This document shows positions 35,919-46,763 of a stretch of DNA of 64,000 nt, piece by piece. The translations under genes and the position numbers were made by a program. The notes below the pieces were generated by a model. That model had not been told where the DNA came from and did no database searches. It was given only the letters and a program-made list of their open reading frames with translations. Source of the DNA: Nocardioides sp. URHA0032 (GTDB taxonomy: Bacteria > Actinomycetota > Actinomycetes > Propionibacteriales > Nocardioidaceae); the NCBI RefSeq assembly GCF_000620645.1, contig NZ_KK211159.1:310001-374000 (forward strand), read 5' to 3'. Position 1 is the stretch's first letter. The number at the start of each line of letters is the position of its first letter.

Positions 35919-38348
35919 TCAGGTCCGGCGCAGCCCGGTCACCCGGCCGGTGCCGGAGAACGTCACCGTGACCGTCACCTTCGGGTCACCGGGCGCCTTC
36001 GCGCAGAACGAGTACGTCGAGCCGAGCCGCTCGTACGGCTGCCCGACCGCCTCCATCACCTGCTTGGTCGTCATCCCCCGGTGGATCAACGCGGTCGCCC
36101 GGTCGACGCCCTTGCGCAGCTCGGGGTTGCGGCACGAGTCGGGTGCGATGCCCTCCGCGCGCTCCCACATCTGGAGGTACGCCTCGGCACCACGCTCCAT
36201 GTCGGCCTCGATCCGCGCGCCGTCGCCCTTCTGCTCGGACTCCGCGACCTCGGTGAGGTCCTGGATCCAGTCCGGGTAGAGGCCGTACTGCGCGACGCCG
36301 TCGACGTTGATGTCGTAGACCCGCTCGCCGGCGTGCTGCTGCTCGACGGTCACGCCGCCGAGGCCCGTGAACGGATAGCTGACCGGGTTCGGCACGTCGG
36401 CGCCACGGGGGTCGCCCTGTGCGCCGAGTCCGTTCATGTCGGCGCCGTACCCGATGCCCCAGTAGTAGCGCGGGTCGGCCCAGCCGACGTGCGCCTTCCA
36501 CTTCTCCACGAATCCGGTCGAGTCGCCGGCGTACGGCGTGATGAAGCCGCCCTCCTCGTAGATCCGCGGGTAGGCGTCCGGCGTCGACCAGGAGTGGCTG
36601 GAGACGACGCCGTGGTAGCCCAGGTCGTCGATCTGGTCGAGGGCCGCGGTCCGCGCCTTCACGCTCATGTGGTCGGGGTCGAAGATGATGTGCTCCCGGG
36701 CGAGCTTGCGGATCGTGTACTCGCCGAGGGTGGTCAGGCCGCGGGAGTTGCAGTGGTCCGGGGGCGGGTAGACCGGCGCCGCCGGCAGGTTCAGCGGGCC
36801 GAACAGCTCGGCGACCGCCCCGAAGAGCGCGTCCTGCTGGCCGGCTGAGATGTCGGGGGCCGCCAGCTGGTTGTGGTCGTGCGCGCCCGGGATGTCGGGG
36901 TCGCAGTGCTGCATGTCCCAGTACGTCCCGGTCTCGAGGAAGTTCGCGGAGTTCACCGCGGCGCCGACCTCGCCCTCGTCGCCGGCGATGCCGGACAGCG
37001 CGTTGTCGAACTTGTTGACCAGCTCCATCTGGCGGACGCCGAGCTTCTTCACCTCGTCGACCTGGCGGGAGATGTCGTCGACGTCGCAGGCCGGCACGTC
37101 GCCGCCGGGCTCGGCCTTGAACGTGCAGCCGAACGGGACGCTGGTCTCGATGCCCATGATCACGGCCATCTTCCCGGCATTGATCACCTTCCGGGCCTGC
37201 CACGGGTTGCGGACGATCCGGTAGAAGCCCTTGCCCGGGCCGCCGAACTGGGCGTCGATGTAGTCCTGCATCTGGTACATGTCCGACGCCTGGAGCCGGA
37301 TCGAGTCCATGTCGTCGCAGGAGTTGTGCTTGATCGGGTAGAGCTGGCACAGCTGGTTGTTCTCGACCAGCAGGTTCACGAAGATCCGCTGCCCGCCACG
37401 CCAGGACCGCTCGAGCCACCGGTAGTAGGTGCCCTCGTGGGTGAGCGAGTTCGGCGCCGGCCAGTCCTTGAACGTCGGCCAGCCGACCGGGTCGTGGTGC
37501 GGCTCGCCGGAGAGCACCGACTCGAGCACGCCGCCGTACCCGCCGGTGGCGGTGTGGTCGGGGCAGTCGACCAGTGCGTACGGCGCGCCGTACTGGTCCC
37601 AGGGCTTGCCGCAGTGCGCGTCGCCGCCGAGGAACTCGAAGGCCATGCCGTGGGTGTGCGCGTCGACGTACCCCCGGACCTCCTGGTACGGCGTGATGCC
37701 GGCGTGCGGCCGGCCGCGGACGTCGATCTGCGACTCGGGGTACGCCGTGCAGCCCGTCGTCAGCGTCGGCCGGAAGCTGCGGGCGCCGTCGACCTCGAGG
37801 GCGCCGGTCGCGTTCTGGAACGAGTAGCGACCGGTGCCGACCCTGGCGATCCGCCAGACGGTCTCGGCGCTCGGCGCGTCCGGTCGGTCGCCCTCGGCGA
37901 CCACGAAGCGACGGTCGGCGTCGTAGATGAGGTACCGGCCGAGGTCGGTCGGCTTGAAGTAGAGCGGCTCGCCGCCGGGGGTGAGCGAGTAGCACCCGTT
38001 GGCCAGCGCGTACCGGTCCTCCGGGTGCTCGAGCCGCTTCTCCGTCACCGGGACGCTGGTGAGCTGGGGGTCGGGGAGCTCGCGCTCCCGCTCGACGTAC
38101 GCCGCGGCAGCAGCCTTCTCGGCGGCGGTGGTCGGGTCCCTGGTCACGTCACCGAGCTCGCCGGCGCGCGAGATCGCGTTCTTGTCGGCCTCGAGGCTGC
38201 CGAGCGCGTTCTGCGCGAAGGCGTAGCGCTGGTTCAGCCCGCCCGCGCGCAGGCCGGTGGCGCCGCCGAGCGAGATCGCCACGGCCACGGCGGTCGTGCC
38301 GGCCAGCGTGGCCCAGATCAGGCGGCGGGTGGTGGGGCGGACGGTCAC
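35919..38348 (-). CDS. Exported metal-dependent hydrolase (amidohydrolase/M19-like)
   Basis: An 809-residue protein with an N-terminal signal or anchor (about 10-32). A lectin-like region (about 105-210, CYSLTPGGEPLYFKPTDLGRY) precedes a large hydrolase domain with metal-binding motifs YVDAHTHGMAFEFLGGDAHC, IIFDPDHMS and VVSSHSWS. The layout is like a membrane-dipeptidase-type barrel, but the substrate is unknown. The C-terminus (IHRGMTTKQVMEAVGQPYERLG) resembles the BamE/SmpA fold. The stop lies 4 bases beyond the operator at 35904. Confidence 0.7.
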   Translation of the reverse strand: MTVRPTTRRLIWATLAGTTAVAVAISLGGATGLRAGGLNQRYAFAQNALGSLEADKNAISRAGELGDVTRDPTTAAEKAAAAAYVERERELPDPQLTSVPVTEKRLEHPEDRYALANGCYSLTPGGEPLYFKPTDLGRYLIYDADRRFVVAEGDRPDAPSAETVWRIARVGTGRYSFQNATGALEVDGARSFRPTLTTGCTAYPESQIDVRGRPHAGITPYQEVRGYVDAHTHGMAFEFLGGDAHCGKPWDQYGAPYALVDCPDHTATGGYGGVLESVLSGEPHHDPVGWPTFKDWPAPNSLTHEGTYYRWLERSWRGGQRIFVNLLVENNQLCQLYPIKHNSCDDMDSIRLQASDMYQMQDYIDAQFGGPGKGFYRIVRNPWQARKVINAGKMAVIMGIETSVPFGCTFKAEPGGDVPACDVDDISRQVDEVKKLGVRQMELVNKFDNALSGIAGDEGEVGAAVNSANFLETGTYWDMQHCDPDIPGAHDHNQLAAPDISAGQQDALFGAVAELFGPLNLPAAPVYPPPDHCNSRGLTTLGEYTIRKLAREHIIFDPDHMSVKARTAALDQIDDLGYHGVVSSHSWSTPDAYPRIYEEGGFITPYAGDSTGFVEKWKAHVGWADPRYYWGIGYGADMNGLGAQGDPRGADVPNPVSYPFTGLGGVTVEQQHAGERVYDINVDGVAQYGLYPDWIQDLTEVAESEQKGDGARIEADMERGAEAYLQMWERAEGIAPDSCRNPELRKGVDRATALIHRGMTTKQVMEAVGQPYERLGSTYSFCAKAPGDPKVTVTVTFSGTGRVTGLRRT

Positions 38349-38439
38349 CGGCGGAGCTCCTTCGCGTGCGAGTGCCCCTCCAACGAGCGGAGCGGGACCG
38401 GGTGATGGTTCCCGGTGCCCGCCCCCGGCGAACCGAGGT

Positions 38440-39201
38440 CTAGCCCGGCGGCGTCACCGTCCCGCTGATCCGACGGGTCAGCAGGCCGGCGGTGTGTGTG
38501 ACGGCCTCCGGGAGGCCGTCGGCGTCCGAGTCGTCGGGGTAGGTCACCGCCACGGCGGCGACCGGGTGCCGGTTGTGGTCGAGCACGGCGACCGCGACGC
38601 TCGCGAGCCCGGGCGTGACCTCGCCGTCCTCGACGGCGTACCCGCGCTGCCGGGTGTCGGACAGCAGCGCCCGCAGCGCGCTGGGGGCAGCCGGCCCGCG
38701 GCCGTGCCGCTCCACGAACTCCGTGGCCGACGGGTACAGCGCCCGCACCTGGCTGGCGGGCAGCCTCGCGAGGATCGCGCGCCCGCTCGCGGTCAGGTGG
38801 GCCGGCAGCCGCACCCCGACGTCGGTCACCAGTGGCGGGCGACGCGGTGCGCGCTCCTCGACGACGTACAGGACCTCGCGGCCGTGCAGGATCGCGAGGT
38901 GCGCCGACTGCGCGACCCGGTCGACGAGGTCGGCGAGTGGGCGGCGGGCGATGCGCTGGAGCGGCTCCTGGCGCGCGTACCCGCTGCCGAGCTCGAACGC
39001 CGCCGGGCCGAGGCCGAAGCGGTGCTCGTCGGCGAGGTGCACGACGAAGCCCTCCTCCTCCATCACGTGGAGGAGGTGGTACGTCGTGCTGCGCGGCAGC
39101 TCGCACGCGCGCATGATCCGGTCGAGCGGGACCGGGTCGGGCTGGCCGGCCAGGAACCGCAGCACCCGCAGCGCCCTGGTCGCAGCGGGCACCTGGCTCA
39201 T
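38440..39201 (-). CDS. IclR-family transcriptional regulator
   Basis: A 253-residue regulator with an N-terminal winged helix (RALRVLRFLAGQP, then LPRSTTYHLLHVMEEEGFVVHL) and an IclR effector domain (PLVTDVGVRLPAHLTASGRAILARLP; RGYAVEDGEVTPGLASVAVAV). The effector is unknown. IclR proteins often control catabolic genes; the hut genes 3-4 kb away are one candidate, but there is no direct evidence. TAGTCT (complement of 39208-39213) lies six bases before the ATG, a leaderless promoter. Confidence 0.9.
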   Translation of the reverse strand: MSQVPAATRALRVLRFLAGQPDPVPLDRIMRACELPRSTTYHLLHVMEEEGFVVHLADEHRFGLGPAAFELGSGYARQEPLQRIARRPLADLVDRVAQSAHLAILHGREVLYVVEERAPRRPPLVTDVGVRLPAHLTASGRAILARLPASQVRALYPSATEFVERHGRGPAAPSALRALLSDTRQRGYAVEDGEVTPGLASVAVAVLDHNRHPVAAVAVTYPDDSDADGLPEAVTHTAGLLTRRISGTVTPPG

Positions 39202-39218
39202 GGCGCGAGACTAGGGCC

Positions 39219-39554
39219 CTAGCTCGAGCGGTGCCGTCCCTCGGGGTCGATCTGTTCGGCCTCACGCAGGACGTCCTCCTGGCGGGCCTCCTCCTGGTGC
39301 AGGCCGTGGGTGGCCTCGGTCGCCCGCTGCTCGGCGCGCTCCGCCTCGGCGCGGGCGATCTCCGCGCGGGCCTCGGCCTCCGCGGCCTCCTGGCGCGCGA
39401 CGTCGACCGAGGGCTCGTGGGCGGCGGCCTTGGTGCGCAGCTCTGCGGCCCGCTGGCGGTTCTGCTCCTGGCGGCGCCGGTTCAGCGTCACGACGACGGC
39501 GGCGATGATCGCCAGGATCACGACGATCACGATGATCCACACGATGACCTTCAT
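39219..39554 (-). CDS. Membrane-anchored coiled-coil protein
   Basis: A 111-residue protein: one N-terminal membrane helix (residues 3-23) followed by a long, highly charged helix (RRRQEQNRQRAAELRTKAAA; AEAEARAEIARAEAERAEQR) that should form a coiled coil facing the cytoplasm. Such proteins are common in actinobacteria and are uncharacterised. It is followed by the IclR gene, with the IclR promoter overlapping its end. Confidence 0.75.
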   Translation of the reverse strand: MKVIVWIIVIVVILAIIAAVVVTLNRRRQEQNRQRAAELRTKAAAHEPSVDVARQEAAEAEARAEIARAEAERAEQRATEATHGLHQEEARQEDVLREAEQIDPEGRHRSS

Positions 39555-39597
39555 CTGTTCTCCCTCTGTCTGGTCCCCGACGACGCCGTACCCCCTG

Positions 39598-40794
39598 TCA
39601 GCTCAGTTCACGCTCCTCGCGGACCGGTACCAGCGGCAGGGCGGCCAGGGGGAAGGCCGCCGCGAGCGCGAACGTCGCGGCGTACCCGGCGTGGGTGACG
39701 GCCAGCCCGGCCAGCGGTGGGACGGCGGAGGCGGCCAGGAACTGGGCGGTGTTCTGGATGCCGAGGGCGCGCCCGGACCAGAACGGGCCGGCCCGCTCCG
39801 CGACCGCGGTGAACGCGAGCCCGTTGTCGGCGACGGTCACCAGCGTCGCCACCACGACGAGCAGGACGGCGACCGCCAGGTCGAGCGCGGCGGTGAGGCC
39901 GAGCAGCGCCATCGTCGCGGCCGCGGCGACCGACACCCAGCGCAGCGGCCGCATCCGGCCGCCGACCACGTCGGAGAGGTGGCCCACCCCGATCCGGCCG
40001 AGCGCGCCGACGACCTGGGCGACCGCGACCACGGTGCCCGCCGCGGCGGGCGACCAGTCCCGGTCCTGCACGAGCCAGACGAGGGCGAAGGTCCAGACGA
40101 GGAACTGCGGCACGACGAGCAGCACGGAGACACCGTGGATGCGGGCGAGGTAGGAGTCGCGGCGGTACGGGTTCTCCGCCGCGGCCACCGCCGACCGCTC
40201 CGGTCGCGGGGGGTCGACGACGACGACCGCGACCACGAGGGCCGCGAGGGCGCATGCGATGGTCGGCACCCAGATGGCGGCGTGCACGCCGGCGCCGTCG
40301 GCGACGACGGCGATCGAGATGGCGGCGACGCCGACGCCGACGGGCTGCGCCATCTGCCGGACGCCCATCGCGAGCCCGCGCCGCTCGGGCGGGAACCAGC
40401 CCACGACCACCCGCCCGCCGGCGGCATTCGTGCTCGCGGCGGCCGCGCCGGCGAGGAACAGCGTGACCACGAGCAGCGCCGTACCGCCGGAGAGGGCGGC
40501 CGCGAGCCCCGCGGCCGTGGTCGCGGCGAGCCCGGTGAGGAGGGTGAAGCGCTCGCCGCGCCGGTCCGCGACCGCGCCCCACGCCACCAGCGTGAGCATC
40601 ACGCCGAGCGTCGGTGACGCGGCCACCAGGCCGGCCTCGGCGAGGGTCAGGCCGCTCGCGTGCAGCGCCGGGATGAGGAACGCCGGGCCGTGCACCATCA
40701 CCGCGGTCGCGGCCTGGGCGAACGTGCTCGCGGCCAGCATCGCCCAACGACGCGCGGCGCCGACGGCGTGCGCGGGGCCGAGCGTCTGGGTCAC
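39598..40794 (-). CDS. MFS transporter
   Basis: A 398-residue major facilitator with 12 predicted segments. The conserved A-motif loop is GAVADRRGERFTLLTG, and FLAGAAAASTNAAGGRVVVGWFP marks the fourth helix. It is similar to the sugar/monocarboxylate-type single-unit MFS proteins; the substrate is unknown. The GTG start is followed by a short basic N-terminus. It is monocistronic or leads the small coiled-coil gene. Confidence 0.87.
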   Translation of the reverse strand: MTQTLGPAHAVGAARRWAMLAASTFAQAATAVMVHGPAFLIPALHASGLTLAEAGLVAASPTLGVMLTLVAWGAVADRRGERFTLLTGLAATTAAGLAAALSGGTALLVVTLFLAGAAAASTNAAGGRVVVGWFPPERRGLAMGVRQMAQPVGVGVAAISIAVVADGAGVHAAIWVPTIACALAALVVAVVVVDPPRPERSAVAAAENPYRRDSYLARIHGVSVLLVVPQFLVWTFALVWLVQDRDWSPAAAGTVVAVAQVVGALGRIGVGHLSDVVGGRMRPLRWVSVAAAATMALLGLTAALDLAVAVLLVVVATLVTVADNGLAFTAVAERAGPFWSGRALGIQNTAQFLAASAVPPLAGLAVTHAGYAATFALAAAFPLAALPLVPVREERELS

Positions 40795-40864
40795 CCGACC
40801 CAGTCAACTCTCCCGCGCACGGCGTACGGCGCCGCGTCTCGTGGAGTGGTGTGTGAGAAAGCCG

Positions 40865-42124
40865 TCAGCGGATCTTGGCCTGGGCCACGCCCAGGTCGAT
40901 CACCGCGCCGGTGCCGTCGAGCAGCGTGATCCGCAGGGCCACCACGGAGATGCCGAACTTCGACTTCTGGACGATGTTGCGCTCGAGCTTCGCCACGCCC
41001 GGGATCTCGATGACGTCGGAGTCGGGGAAGCTCTGCGGCTCGCCGTTGGCGGTGATGGTGCCGAGCGTCGTGCCGTCGGTGTTCGAGGTGGTCTTGCCGT
41101 TCTGGCGGGTGACGTTGGCCTGTCCGACGACGGCGTCGACGACGAGCTGTCCGTCACCGAGGTCGAGACCGGCCACCGAGCCGCGCTCCATCGCCACGCT
41201 CTTGCCCGGGAGCTGCTTGCCCGACTGCTGGCTGCGCAGGCCTTGGACGATGATCTGGTCGCCGAGGTCCACGTCGGCGATCGCCTTCGTGTGCACCTCG
41301 CCGTCGGTGCCCTGGCAGGGCATCAGCGAGAGCGGGGTCCGCCCGCTGGTGACGCTGTCGTCCGCGGCCTTCGACCGGGTGGCCGAGGAGTAGCCGTGGA
41401 ACGTGCCGTGCTTGATGCCGTCGAGCGCCTGGGCCGCCGCGTGGCCGACCGTGAGCCGGGTCGCCGACGGGATGAAGGTGACCCGGAGCGCGTTCGACTC
41501 GGCGGTCGCCCCGCTGTCGGCGACGGTCTTCTTGGACTGGCCGACGGTGATCCTGGCCAGGCCGGGGATCTCGACCGGCTGGCCGGGCGTCGGCAGCTCC
41601 AGCTCCTGCGCGTCACCGGTCGGCGACACGAACTGCAGCTCGCCGAGGTTCACCTTGGTCTCGGCGTGGAAACCCTTGTCGTCGTGCCAGGCGTGGGCGA
41701 GCGAGGTGATCGCGCTGATCCGGAGGGTGCCGAGCCCGCTCTGGGCGAGGACGACGTTCGCGGTGCGGTTGCGGGCGTACGAGTGGACACCACCGTCCTT
41801 GCGGGCGGTCCACAGGTCGGTGCGCACGCCGCTGACAGTGCCGGCGCCGCCCGGCAGGGCGGCCTGCGCCTCGTGGTTCTCGCGCTCCATCCCGACCTTG
41901 GTGCCACAGCCGATCGCCATGAAGGCGGTGTCGCGCGAGCCGGCGGGGACCTGGCCGCCGCTGGCGCGCGTGCCGTAGCCCGCGGCCTTGAGTGCGAAGC
42001 CGGCCTCGCGGCTGCTGCGCTCGATGGCCGTCTGCGCCGTGGCCGTGCCGGAGGCGGCCGTCAGGCCACCGGTCAGTAAGGTCGTAGCGGCGATCACCGC
42101 GGCCGTTCTGGTGAGGCGTGTCAT
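40865..42124 (-). CDS. Secreted protein, choice-of-anchor-P-like
   Basis: A 419-residue exported protein. The signal peptide (residues 1-30, cleavage near GTATAQTA) precedes two similar halves, each beta-rich ([19 protein letters not shown] and [20 protein letters not shown] regions). It resembles the actinobacterial 'choice-of-anchor' secreted proteins. No catalytic motif is present. Function is unknown; it may be a structural cell-surface component. Confidence 0.7.
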   Translation of the reverse strand: MTRLTRTAAVIAATTLLTGGLTAASGTATAQTAIERSSREAGFALKAAGYGTRASGGQVPAGSRDTAFMAIGCGTKVGMERENHEAQAALPGGAGTVSGVRTDLWTARKDGGVHSYARNRTANVVLAQSGLGTLRISAITSLAHAWHDDKGFHAETKVNLGELQFVSPTGDAQELELPTPGQPVEIPGLARITVGQSKKTVADSGATAESNALRVTFIPSATRLTVGHAAAQALDGIKHGTFHGYSSATRSKAADDSVTSGRTPLSLMPCQGTDGEVHTKAIADVDLGDQIIVQGLRSQQSGKQLPGKSVAMERGSVAGLDLGDGQLVVDAVVGQANVTRQNGKTTSNTDGTTLGTITANGEPQSFPDSDVIEIPGVAKLERNIVQKSKFGISVVALRITLLDGTGAVIDLGVAQAKIR

Positions 42125-42318
42125 CTGCTGGTGCTCCCTGTGGTCGCGGCGTCCCCCGTGCAGGTCCCCGACGCCGAGTCGTCTGGTGTGTGGCTGTTGT
42201 TCCCCCCAACGGACCGTTCCATACCCGCGTTATGCCGGCGTGACGCACGTCTCGGATGCCAGACATCGGCCGGGGCGGCGCTCTGGTGGGGTGCCGGGGC
42301 GGGCAGGAGGATGGCGGC

Positions 42319-43851
42319 ATGGTCACTGTAGGAGTGGGGCCGGTGTCGCCCCAGGAGCTCGTGGCGGTCGCCCGCGACGGTCAGCCCGTCCAGCTGGGCG
42401 AGGATGCGCTGGCGGCGATCGCCCGCGCTCGCGACGTCGTCGAGGAGCTGGCCGCGGCGGAGACCCCGACGTACGGCGTCTCGACCGGGTTCGGCGCCTT
42501 GGCGACCCGCCACATCCCGACCGGGATGCGCGCCCAGCTGCAGCGCTCGCTGGTCCGCTCGCACGCCGCAGGCTCCGGGCCCGAGGTCGAGCGCGAGGTG
42601 GTGCGCGCGCTGATGCTGCTGCGGCTGTCGACCCTGGCGACCGGTCGCACCGGCATCCGGGTGGAGACCGCCCAGCTGCTCGCCGGCCTGCTCGCGCACG
42701 GCATCACGCCGGTGGTGCGGGAGTACGGCTCGCTCGGCTGCTCCGGCGACCTGGCACCGCTCTCGCACTGTGCGCTCGCGCTGATGGGCGAGGGCAGCGT
42801 GCGCGACGCCTCCGGCGCGCTGCTGCCCGCCGCCGAGGCGCTCTCCGCGGCCGGCCTGGAGCCGGTGGAGCTCGCCGCCAAGGAGGGGCTGGCGCTGATC
42901 AACGGCACCGACGGCATGCTCGGCATGCTGGTGCTGGCGATCGAGGACCTGCGGATGCTGCTGCGCACCGCGGACATCGCCGCGGCGATGTCGGTGGAGG
43001 GCCAGCTCGGCACCGACCGGGTGTTCGCACCGGAGCTGCAGGCGATCCGGCCGCACCCGGGCCAGGCACTGTCCGCCGCCAACCTCACGCGACTGCTCGC
43101 CGACTCCGGCGTCGTCGCCTCGCACCGGGGCCCGGACTGCAACCGGGTGCAGGACGCCTACTCGCTGCGGTGCTCGCCGCAGGTGCACGGCGCCGCCCGC
43201 GACACCGTGGACCACGCCGCGCTCGTCGCCGGCCGCGAGCTCGCCGCGGCCGTGGACAACCCCGTCGTCGTCGGCGACCGCGTCGAGTCGAACGGCAACT
43301 TCCACGGCGCGCCCGTGGCGTACGTGCTCGACTTCCTCGCCATCGTCGCCGCGGACGTGGCCTCGATCAGCGAACGGCGTACCGACCGCTTCCTCGACAA
43401 GGCACGCAACCACGGGCTGCCGCCGTTCCTCGCCGACGACCCGGGCGTCGACAGCGGGCACATGATCGCCCAGTACACGCAGGCCGCGATCGTGTCCGAG
43501 CTGAAGCGGCTCGCCGTACCCGCCTCGGTCGACTCGATCCCCTCCAGCGCCATGCAGGAGGACCACGTGTCGATGGGATGGTCCGCCGCGCGCAAGCTCC
43601 GTCGCGCCGTCGACGGGCTGACCCGGGTGGTCGCGATCGAGGTGCTGACCGCCGCCCGCGCGCTCGACCTGCGCGCGCCGCTGGTGCCGTCGCCGGCGAC
43701 CGCTGCCGTCGTCGGCCTGCTCCGCTCCTCCGGCATCGAGGGCCCCGGCCCCGACCGCCACCTGTCGCCCGAGATCGAGACCGCCGTCGGGCTGGTCGCG
43801 TCGGGCGCCGTCCTCTCAGCCGCCGAGTCCGTGATCGGAGAACTGTCGTGA
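42319..43851 (+). CDS. hutH: Histidine ammonia-lyase
   Basis: Deaminates L-histidine to urocanate, the first step of histidine breakdown. The 510-residue protein has the family motifs [18 protein letters not shown] and the MIO-forming triad Cys141-Ser142-Gly143 inside [14 protein letters not shown] (most HutH enzymes have Ala-Ser-Gly), as well as [14 protein letters not shown] and the C-terminal [15 protein letters not shown]. The ATG at 42319 has GCAGGAGG 8 bases upstream. Its stop overlaps the hutU GTG by 4 bases. Confidence 0.96.
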   Translation: MVTVGVGPVSPQELVAVARDGQPVQLGEDALAAIARARDVVEELAAAETPTYGVSTGFGALATRHIPTGMRAQLQRSLVRSHAAGSGPEVEREVVRALMLLRLSTLATGRTGIRVETAQLLAGLLAHGITPVVREYGSLGCSGDLAPLSHCALALMGEGSVRDASGALLPAAEALSAAGLEPVELAAKEGLALINGTDGMLGMLVLAIEDLRMLLRTADIAAAMSVEGQLGTDRVFAPELQAIRPHPGQALSAANLTRLLADSGVVASHRGPDCNRVQDAYSLRCSPQVHGAARDTVDHAALVAGRELAAAVDNPVVVGDRVESNGNFHGAPVAYVLDFLAIVAADVASISERRTDRFLDKARNHGLPPFLADDPGVDSGHMIAQYTQAAIVSELKRLAVPASVDSIPSSAMQEDHVSMGWSAARKLRRAVDGLTRVVAIEVLTAARALDLRAPLVPSPATAAVVGLLRSSGIEGPGPDRHLSPEIETAVGLVASGAVLSAAESVIGELS

Positions 43852-45491
43852 AGGAAGTACGTGCCGCCCGTGGCACCGAGCTGACCGCCCGGTCGTGGCA
43901 GACCGAGGCCCCCCTGCGGATGCTGATGAACAACCTCGACCCCGAGGTGGCCGAGCGCCCGGAGGACCTGGTCGTGTACGGCGGCACGGGCAAGGCCGCC
44001 CGCTCGTGGGAGGCGTACGACGCGCTGGTGCGCACCCTCACGACGCTCGGCGACGACGAGACGATGCTCGTGCAGTCCGGCAAGCCGGTCGGCGTGATGA
44101 GGACGCACCCGTGGGCGCCGCGGGTGCTGATCGCGAACTCGAACCTGGTCGGCGACTGGGCGAACTGGGAGGAGTTCCGCCGGCTCGAGGACCTCGGCCT
44201 CACGATGTACGGCCAGATGACCGCCGGGTCGTGGATCTACATCGGCACCCAGGGCATCCTCCAGGGCACCTTCGAGACCTTCGCGGCCGTCGCCGACAAG
44301 AAGTTCGGCGGGACGCTGGCCGGCACTATCACCGTGACCGCCGGCCTCGGCGGGATGGGCGGCGCGCAGCCCCTGGCGGTGACCATGAACGACGGCGTCG
44401 CGATCTGCATCGAGTGCGACGACTCGCGCATCCAGCGCCGGATCGACCACCGCTACCTCGACGTCCGAGCCGCCTCGCTGAAGGAGGCCGTCGAGTTGGC
44501 GGTCGCCGCGCGGGACGAGCGTCGCGGGCTCTCGATCGGGGTGCTCGGCAACGCGGCCGAGCTGCTGCCGCGGCTGCTCGAGATGGAGGCGCCGATCGAC
44601 GTCGTCACCGACCAGACCTCGGCGCACGACCCGCTCTTCTACCTGCCGGCCGGGGTGCCGTTCGAGGAGTGGGAGGCGCGGCGTACCGCCGACCCCGAGG
44701 GCTTCACCAAGGAGGCCCAGGCCTCGATGGCCACCCACGTCCGGGCGATGGTCGAGTTCCAGGACCGGGGCGCCGAGGTCTTCGACTACGGCAACTCGAT
44801 CCGTGACGAGGCGCGCAAGGGCGGCTACGACCGCGCCTTCGAGTTCCCGGGCTTCGTCCCGGCCTACATCCGGCCGCTGTTCTGCGAGGGCAAGGGCCCG
44901 TTCCGCTGGGCCGCCCTGTCCGGCGACCCCGCCGACATCGCCGCGACGGACCGCGCGATCCTCGAGCTCTTCCCGGAGAACGAGCGGCTGCGGAAGTGGA
45001 TCACGATGGCCCAGGAGAGGGTCCACTTCCAGGGCCTGCCGGCGCGGATCTGCTGGCTCGGGTACGGCGAGCGCCACCTCGCCGGCCTCAAGTTCAACGA
45101 GATGGTGGCGTCGGGCGAGCTGAAGGCGCCGATCGTGATCGGCCGCGACCACCTCGACTGCGGGTCGGTCGCGTCGCCGTACCGCGAGACCGAGGCGATG
45201 CTCGACGGCTCGGACGCCATCGCGGACTGGGCGATCCTGAACGCGCTGGTGAACACCGCGTCGGGCGCGACCTGGGTGTCGTTCCACCACGGTGGTGGCG
45301 TCGGCATGGGTCGCTCGCTGCACGCCGGCCAGGTCTGCGTCGCCGACGGGACCCCGCTCGCGGCCGAGAAGATCGAGCGGGTGCTCACCAACGACCCGGG
45401 CATGGGCGTGATCCGCCACGTGGACGCCGGCTACGACCGCGCGGTGGAGGTCGCGAACGACCGCGGCGTTCGGATTCCCGTGTCAGAGTGA
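43848..45491 (+). CDS. hutU: Urocanate hydratase
   Basis: Adds water to urocanate to give imidazolonepropionate, using NAD+ as an electrophile. At 547 residues it has the typical length. Motifs: [20 protein letters not shown] near the N-terminus, [34 protein letters not shown] (NAD binding), [13 protein letters not shown] and the active-site region [17 protein letters not shown]. The GTG start overlaps the hutH stop (GTGA), showing translational coupling. Confidence 0.97.
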   Translation: MKEVRAARGTELTARSWQTEAPLRMLMNNLDPEVAERPEDLVVYGGTGKAARSWEAYDALVRTLTTLGDDETMLVQSGKPVGVMRTHPWAPRVLIANSNLVGDWANWEEFRRLEDLGLTMYGQMTAGSWIYIGTQGILQGTFETFAAVADKKFGGTLAGTITVTAGLGGMGGAQPLAVTMNDGVAICIECDDSRIQRRIDHRYLDVRAASLKEAVELAVAARDERRGLSIGVLGNAAELLPRLLEMEAPIDVVTDQTSAHDPLFYLPAGVPFEEWEARRTADPEGFTKEAQASMATHVRAMVEFQDRGAEVFDYGNSIRDEARKGGYDRAFEFPGFVPAYIRPLFCEGKGPFRWAALSGDPADIAATDRAILELFPENERLRKWITMAQERVHFQGLPARICWLGYGERHLAGLKFNEMVASGELKAPIVIGRDHLDCGSVASPYRETEAMLDGSDAIADWAILNALVNTASGATWVSFHHGGGVGMGRSLHAGQVCVADGTPLAAEKIERVLTNDPGMGVIRHVDAGYDRAVEVANDRGVRIPVSE

Positions 45492-45495
45492 GCGC

Positions 45496-46506
45496 GTGAC
45501 GACCCAACCGGTCCGGTCCCGGGCCACGCTGACCGACATCAGCTCCCGCGCGTGGGAGCACCCCGCCGACCGGGGCGCGCTGGTCGCGCTGCGGAAGCTC
45601 AAGGGCTTCGACACGATCCTCAAGGCGATGGCCGGGCTCTTCAACGAGCGCGCCGTGCGCCTGGTGTTCCTGGGCTCGGCCGTCCGCGCGGACGAGCGCC
45701 AGTTCGCGAACCTGCACCGGATCCTCAGCGAGGTCGGCCGCACGCTCGACGCGCCGGAGCTGCCCGAGCTGTACGTCGTCGCCAACCCGGCGTTCGGCGC
45801 CCTCACGATCGGCATGAACAAGCCGTTCATCGTGCTCAACTCGGGACTCGTGGACCTGCTCGACGAGGAGGAGCTGCGCTTCGTCGTCGCCCACGAGCTC
45901 GGCCACGCGATGAGCGGCCACGCGGTCTACCAGACCCTGCTGCAGCGGATGATCCAGCTCAGCGGCGTGCTCGCGGCGATCCCCGCAGGTGGCCTCGGGC
46001 TGCGCGCGATCATGGCGGCGCTGTACGAGTGGTCGCGCAAGGCCGAGCTGTCCGCCGACCGCGCCGGCCTGCTCGCGACCCAGGACCCGGCGACGGCGTT
46101 CCGCGTGCACATGCAGCTCGCCAGCGGCGGTCACCTCGACGACCTGGACACGACGTCGTTCTTCGCCCAGGGCCAGGAGTACGACGACGCCGACCTGCGC
46201 GACTCCGTGCTCAAGCTGCTCCTGATCGAGAACCGCTCGCACCCGTTCGCCGTGGTGCGGGCGAGCGAGCTCCGCAAGTGGGTCGACTCCGGCGAGTACA
46301 CGCGGATCCTCACGGGTGAGTACCCCCGCCGGCAGGACGACGACCAGGCGAAGGTGACCGAGGCCGCGGCCGAGGCGGCGCGCAGCTACTCCGACGCCTT
46401 CAGGCAGAGCCAGGACGCGCTCGGCAAGATGGTGCACGACGTCGCCGGAGTGCTCGGCAGCGTGAAGCTCTGGCTGGACGAGCAGCTGCGCCGGGGCCAG
46501 GACTGA
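45496..46506 (+). CDS. M48-family metalloprotease
   Basis: A 336-residue zinc protease. The active-site motif HELGHAMSGH (about residue 135) is followed by the third ligand Glu in WSRKAELSADRAG. It lacks the obvious N-terminal membrane helices of HtpX, having at most a short hydrophobic region near 150-170. The GTG start is 4 bases after hutU, so it may be co-transcribed with hutHU although its function is unrelated. Its stop overlaps a CTG that begins the next gene. Confidence 0.9.
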   Translation: MTTQPVRSRATLTDISSRAWEHPADRGALVALRKLKGFDTILKAMAGLFNERAVRLVFLGSAVRADERQFANLHRILSEVGRTLDAPELPELYVVANPAFGALTIGMNKPFIVLNSGLVDLLDEEELRFVVAHELGHAMSGHAVYQTLLQRMIQLSGVLAAIPAGGLGLRAIMAALYEWSRKAELSADRAGLLATQDPATAFRVHMQLASGGHLDDLDTTSFFAQGQEYDDADLRDSVLKLLLIENRSHPFAVVRASELRKWVDSGEYTRILTGEYPRRQDDDQAKVTEAAAEAARSYSDAFRQSQDALGKMVHDVAGVLGSVKLWLDEQLRRGQD

Positions 46507-46763
46507 GCGGCTCCCGCAGCCTCGTCGAGCTCCTCGACCGGTTCCCTGAGGGCTGGTCCGAGGCGACGTACGACGGCCGCCGGTACGGCGTCACCAAGAC
46601 GCTGCGTGCCGGCGGCCGTGCGGTGTCGCTGTACGCCGAGGCCCTGGACGGCTCCGACGTGGTCAGCACCAACGCGTACCTGACGACGGTGGCCCAGGAG
46701 CTCCGCCCGTGCGAGATGCCCGCGGCGAAGGTCCTGGACTTCCTGGAGCGCGCGGAGCGCTAG
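46503..46763 (+). CDS. Small conserved protein, apparent CTG start
   Basis: An 86-residue protein reading SLVELLDRFPEGWSEATYDG, then YGVTKTLRAGGRAVSLYAEA and RPCEMPAAKVLDFLERAER. Actinobacterial homologues are sometimes labelled peptide methionine sulfoxide reductase, which the sequence does not support. Third-position GC is as high as in the neighbours throughout. No ATG, GTG or TTG precedes the conserved part, but CTG at 46503 overlaps the M48 stop (CTGA), exactly like the ATGA and GTGA couplings elsewhere here. It shares its stop region with the convergent gene (CTAG). Confidence 0.68.
   Translation: MSGSRSLVELLDRFPEGWSEATYDGRRYGVTKTLRAGGRAVSLYAEALDGSDVVSTNAYLTTVAQELRPCEMPAAKVLDFLERAER

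Noticed and set aside
42739..42747. Broken MIO site in HutH because Ala is replaced by Cys
   Set aside because: The Ser and Gly that define the MIO group are present and the surrounding GDLAPLSH motif is perfect; the first residue varies in the family.
42121..43761. Minus-strand frame of about 546 codons opposite hutH
   Set aside because: hutH is unambiguous; the antisense frame is a compositional shadow.
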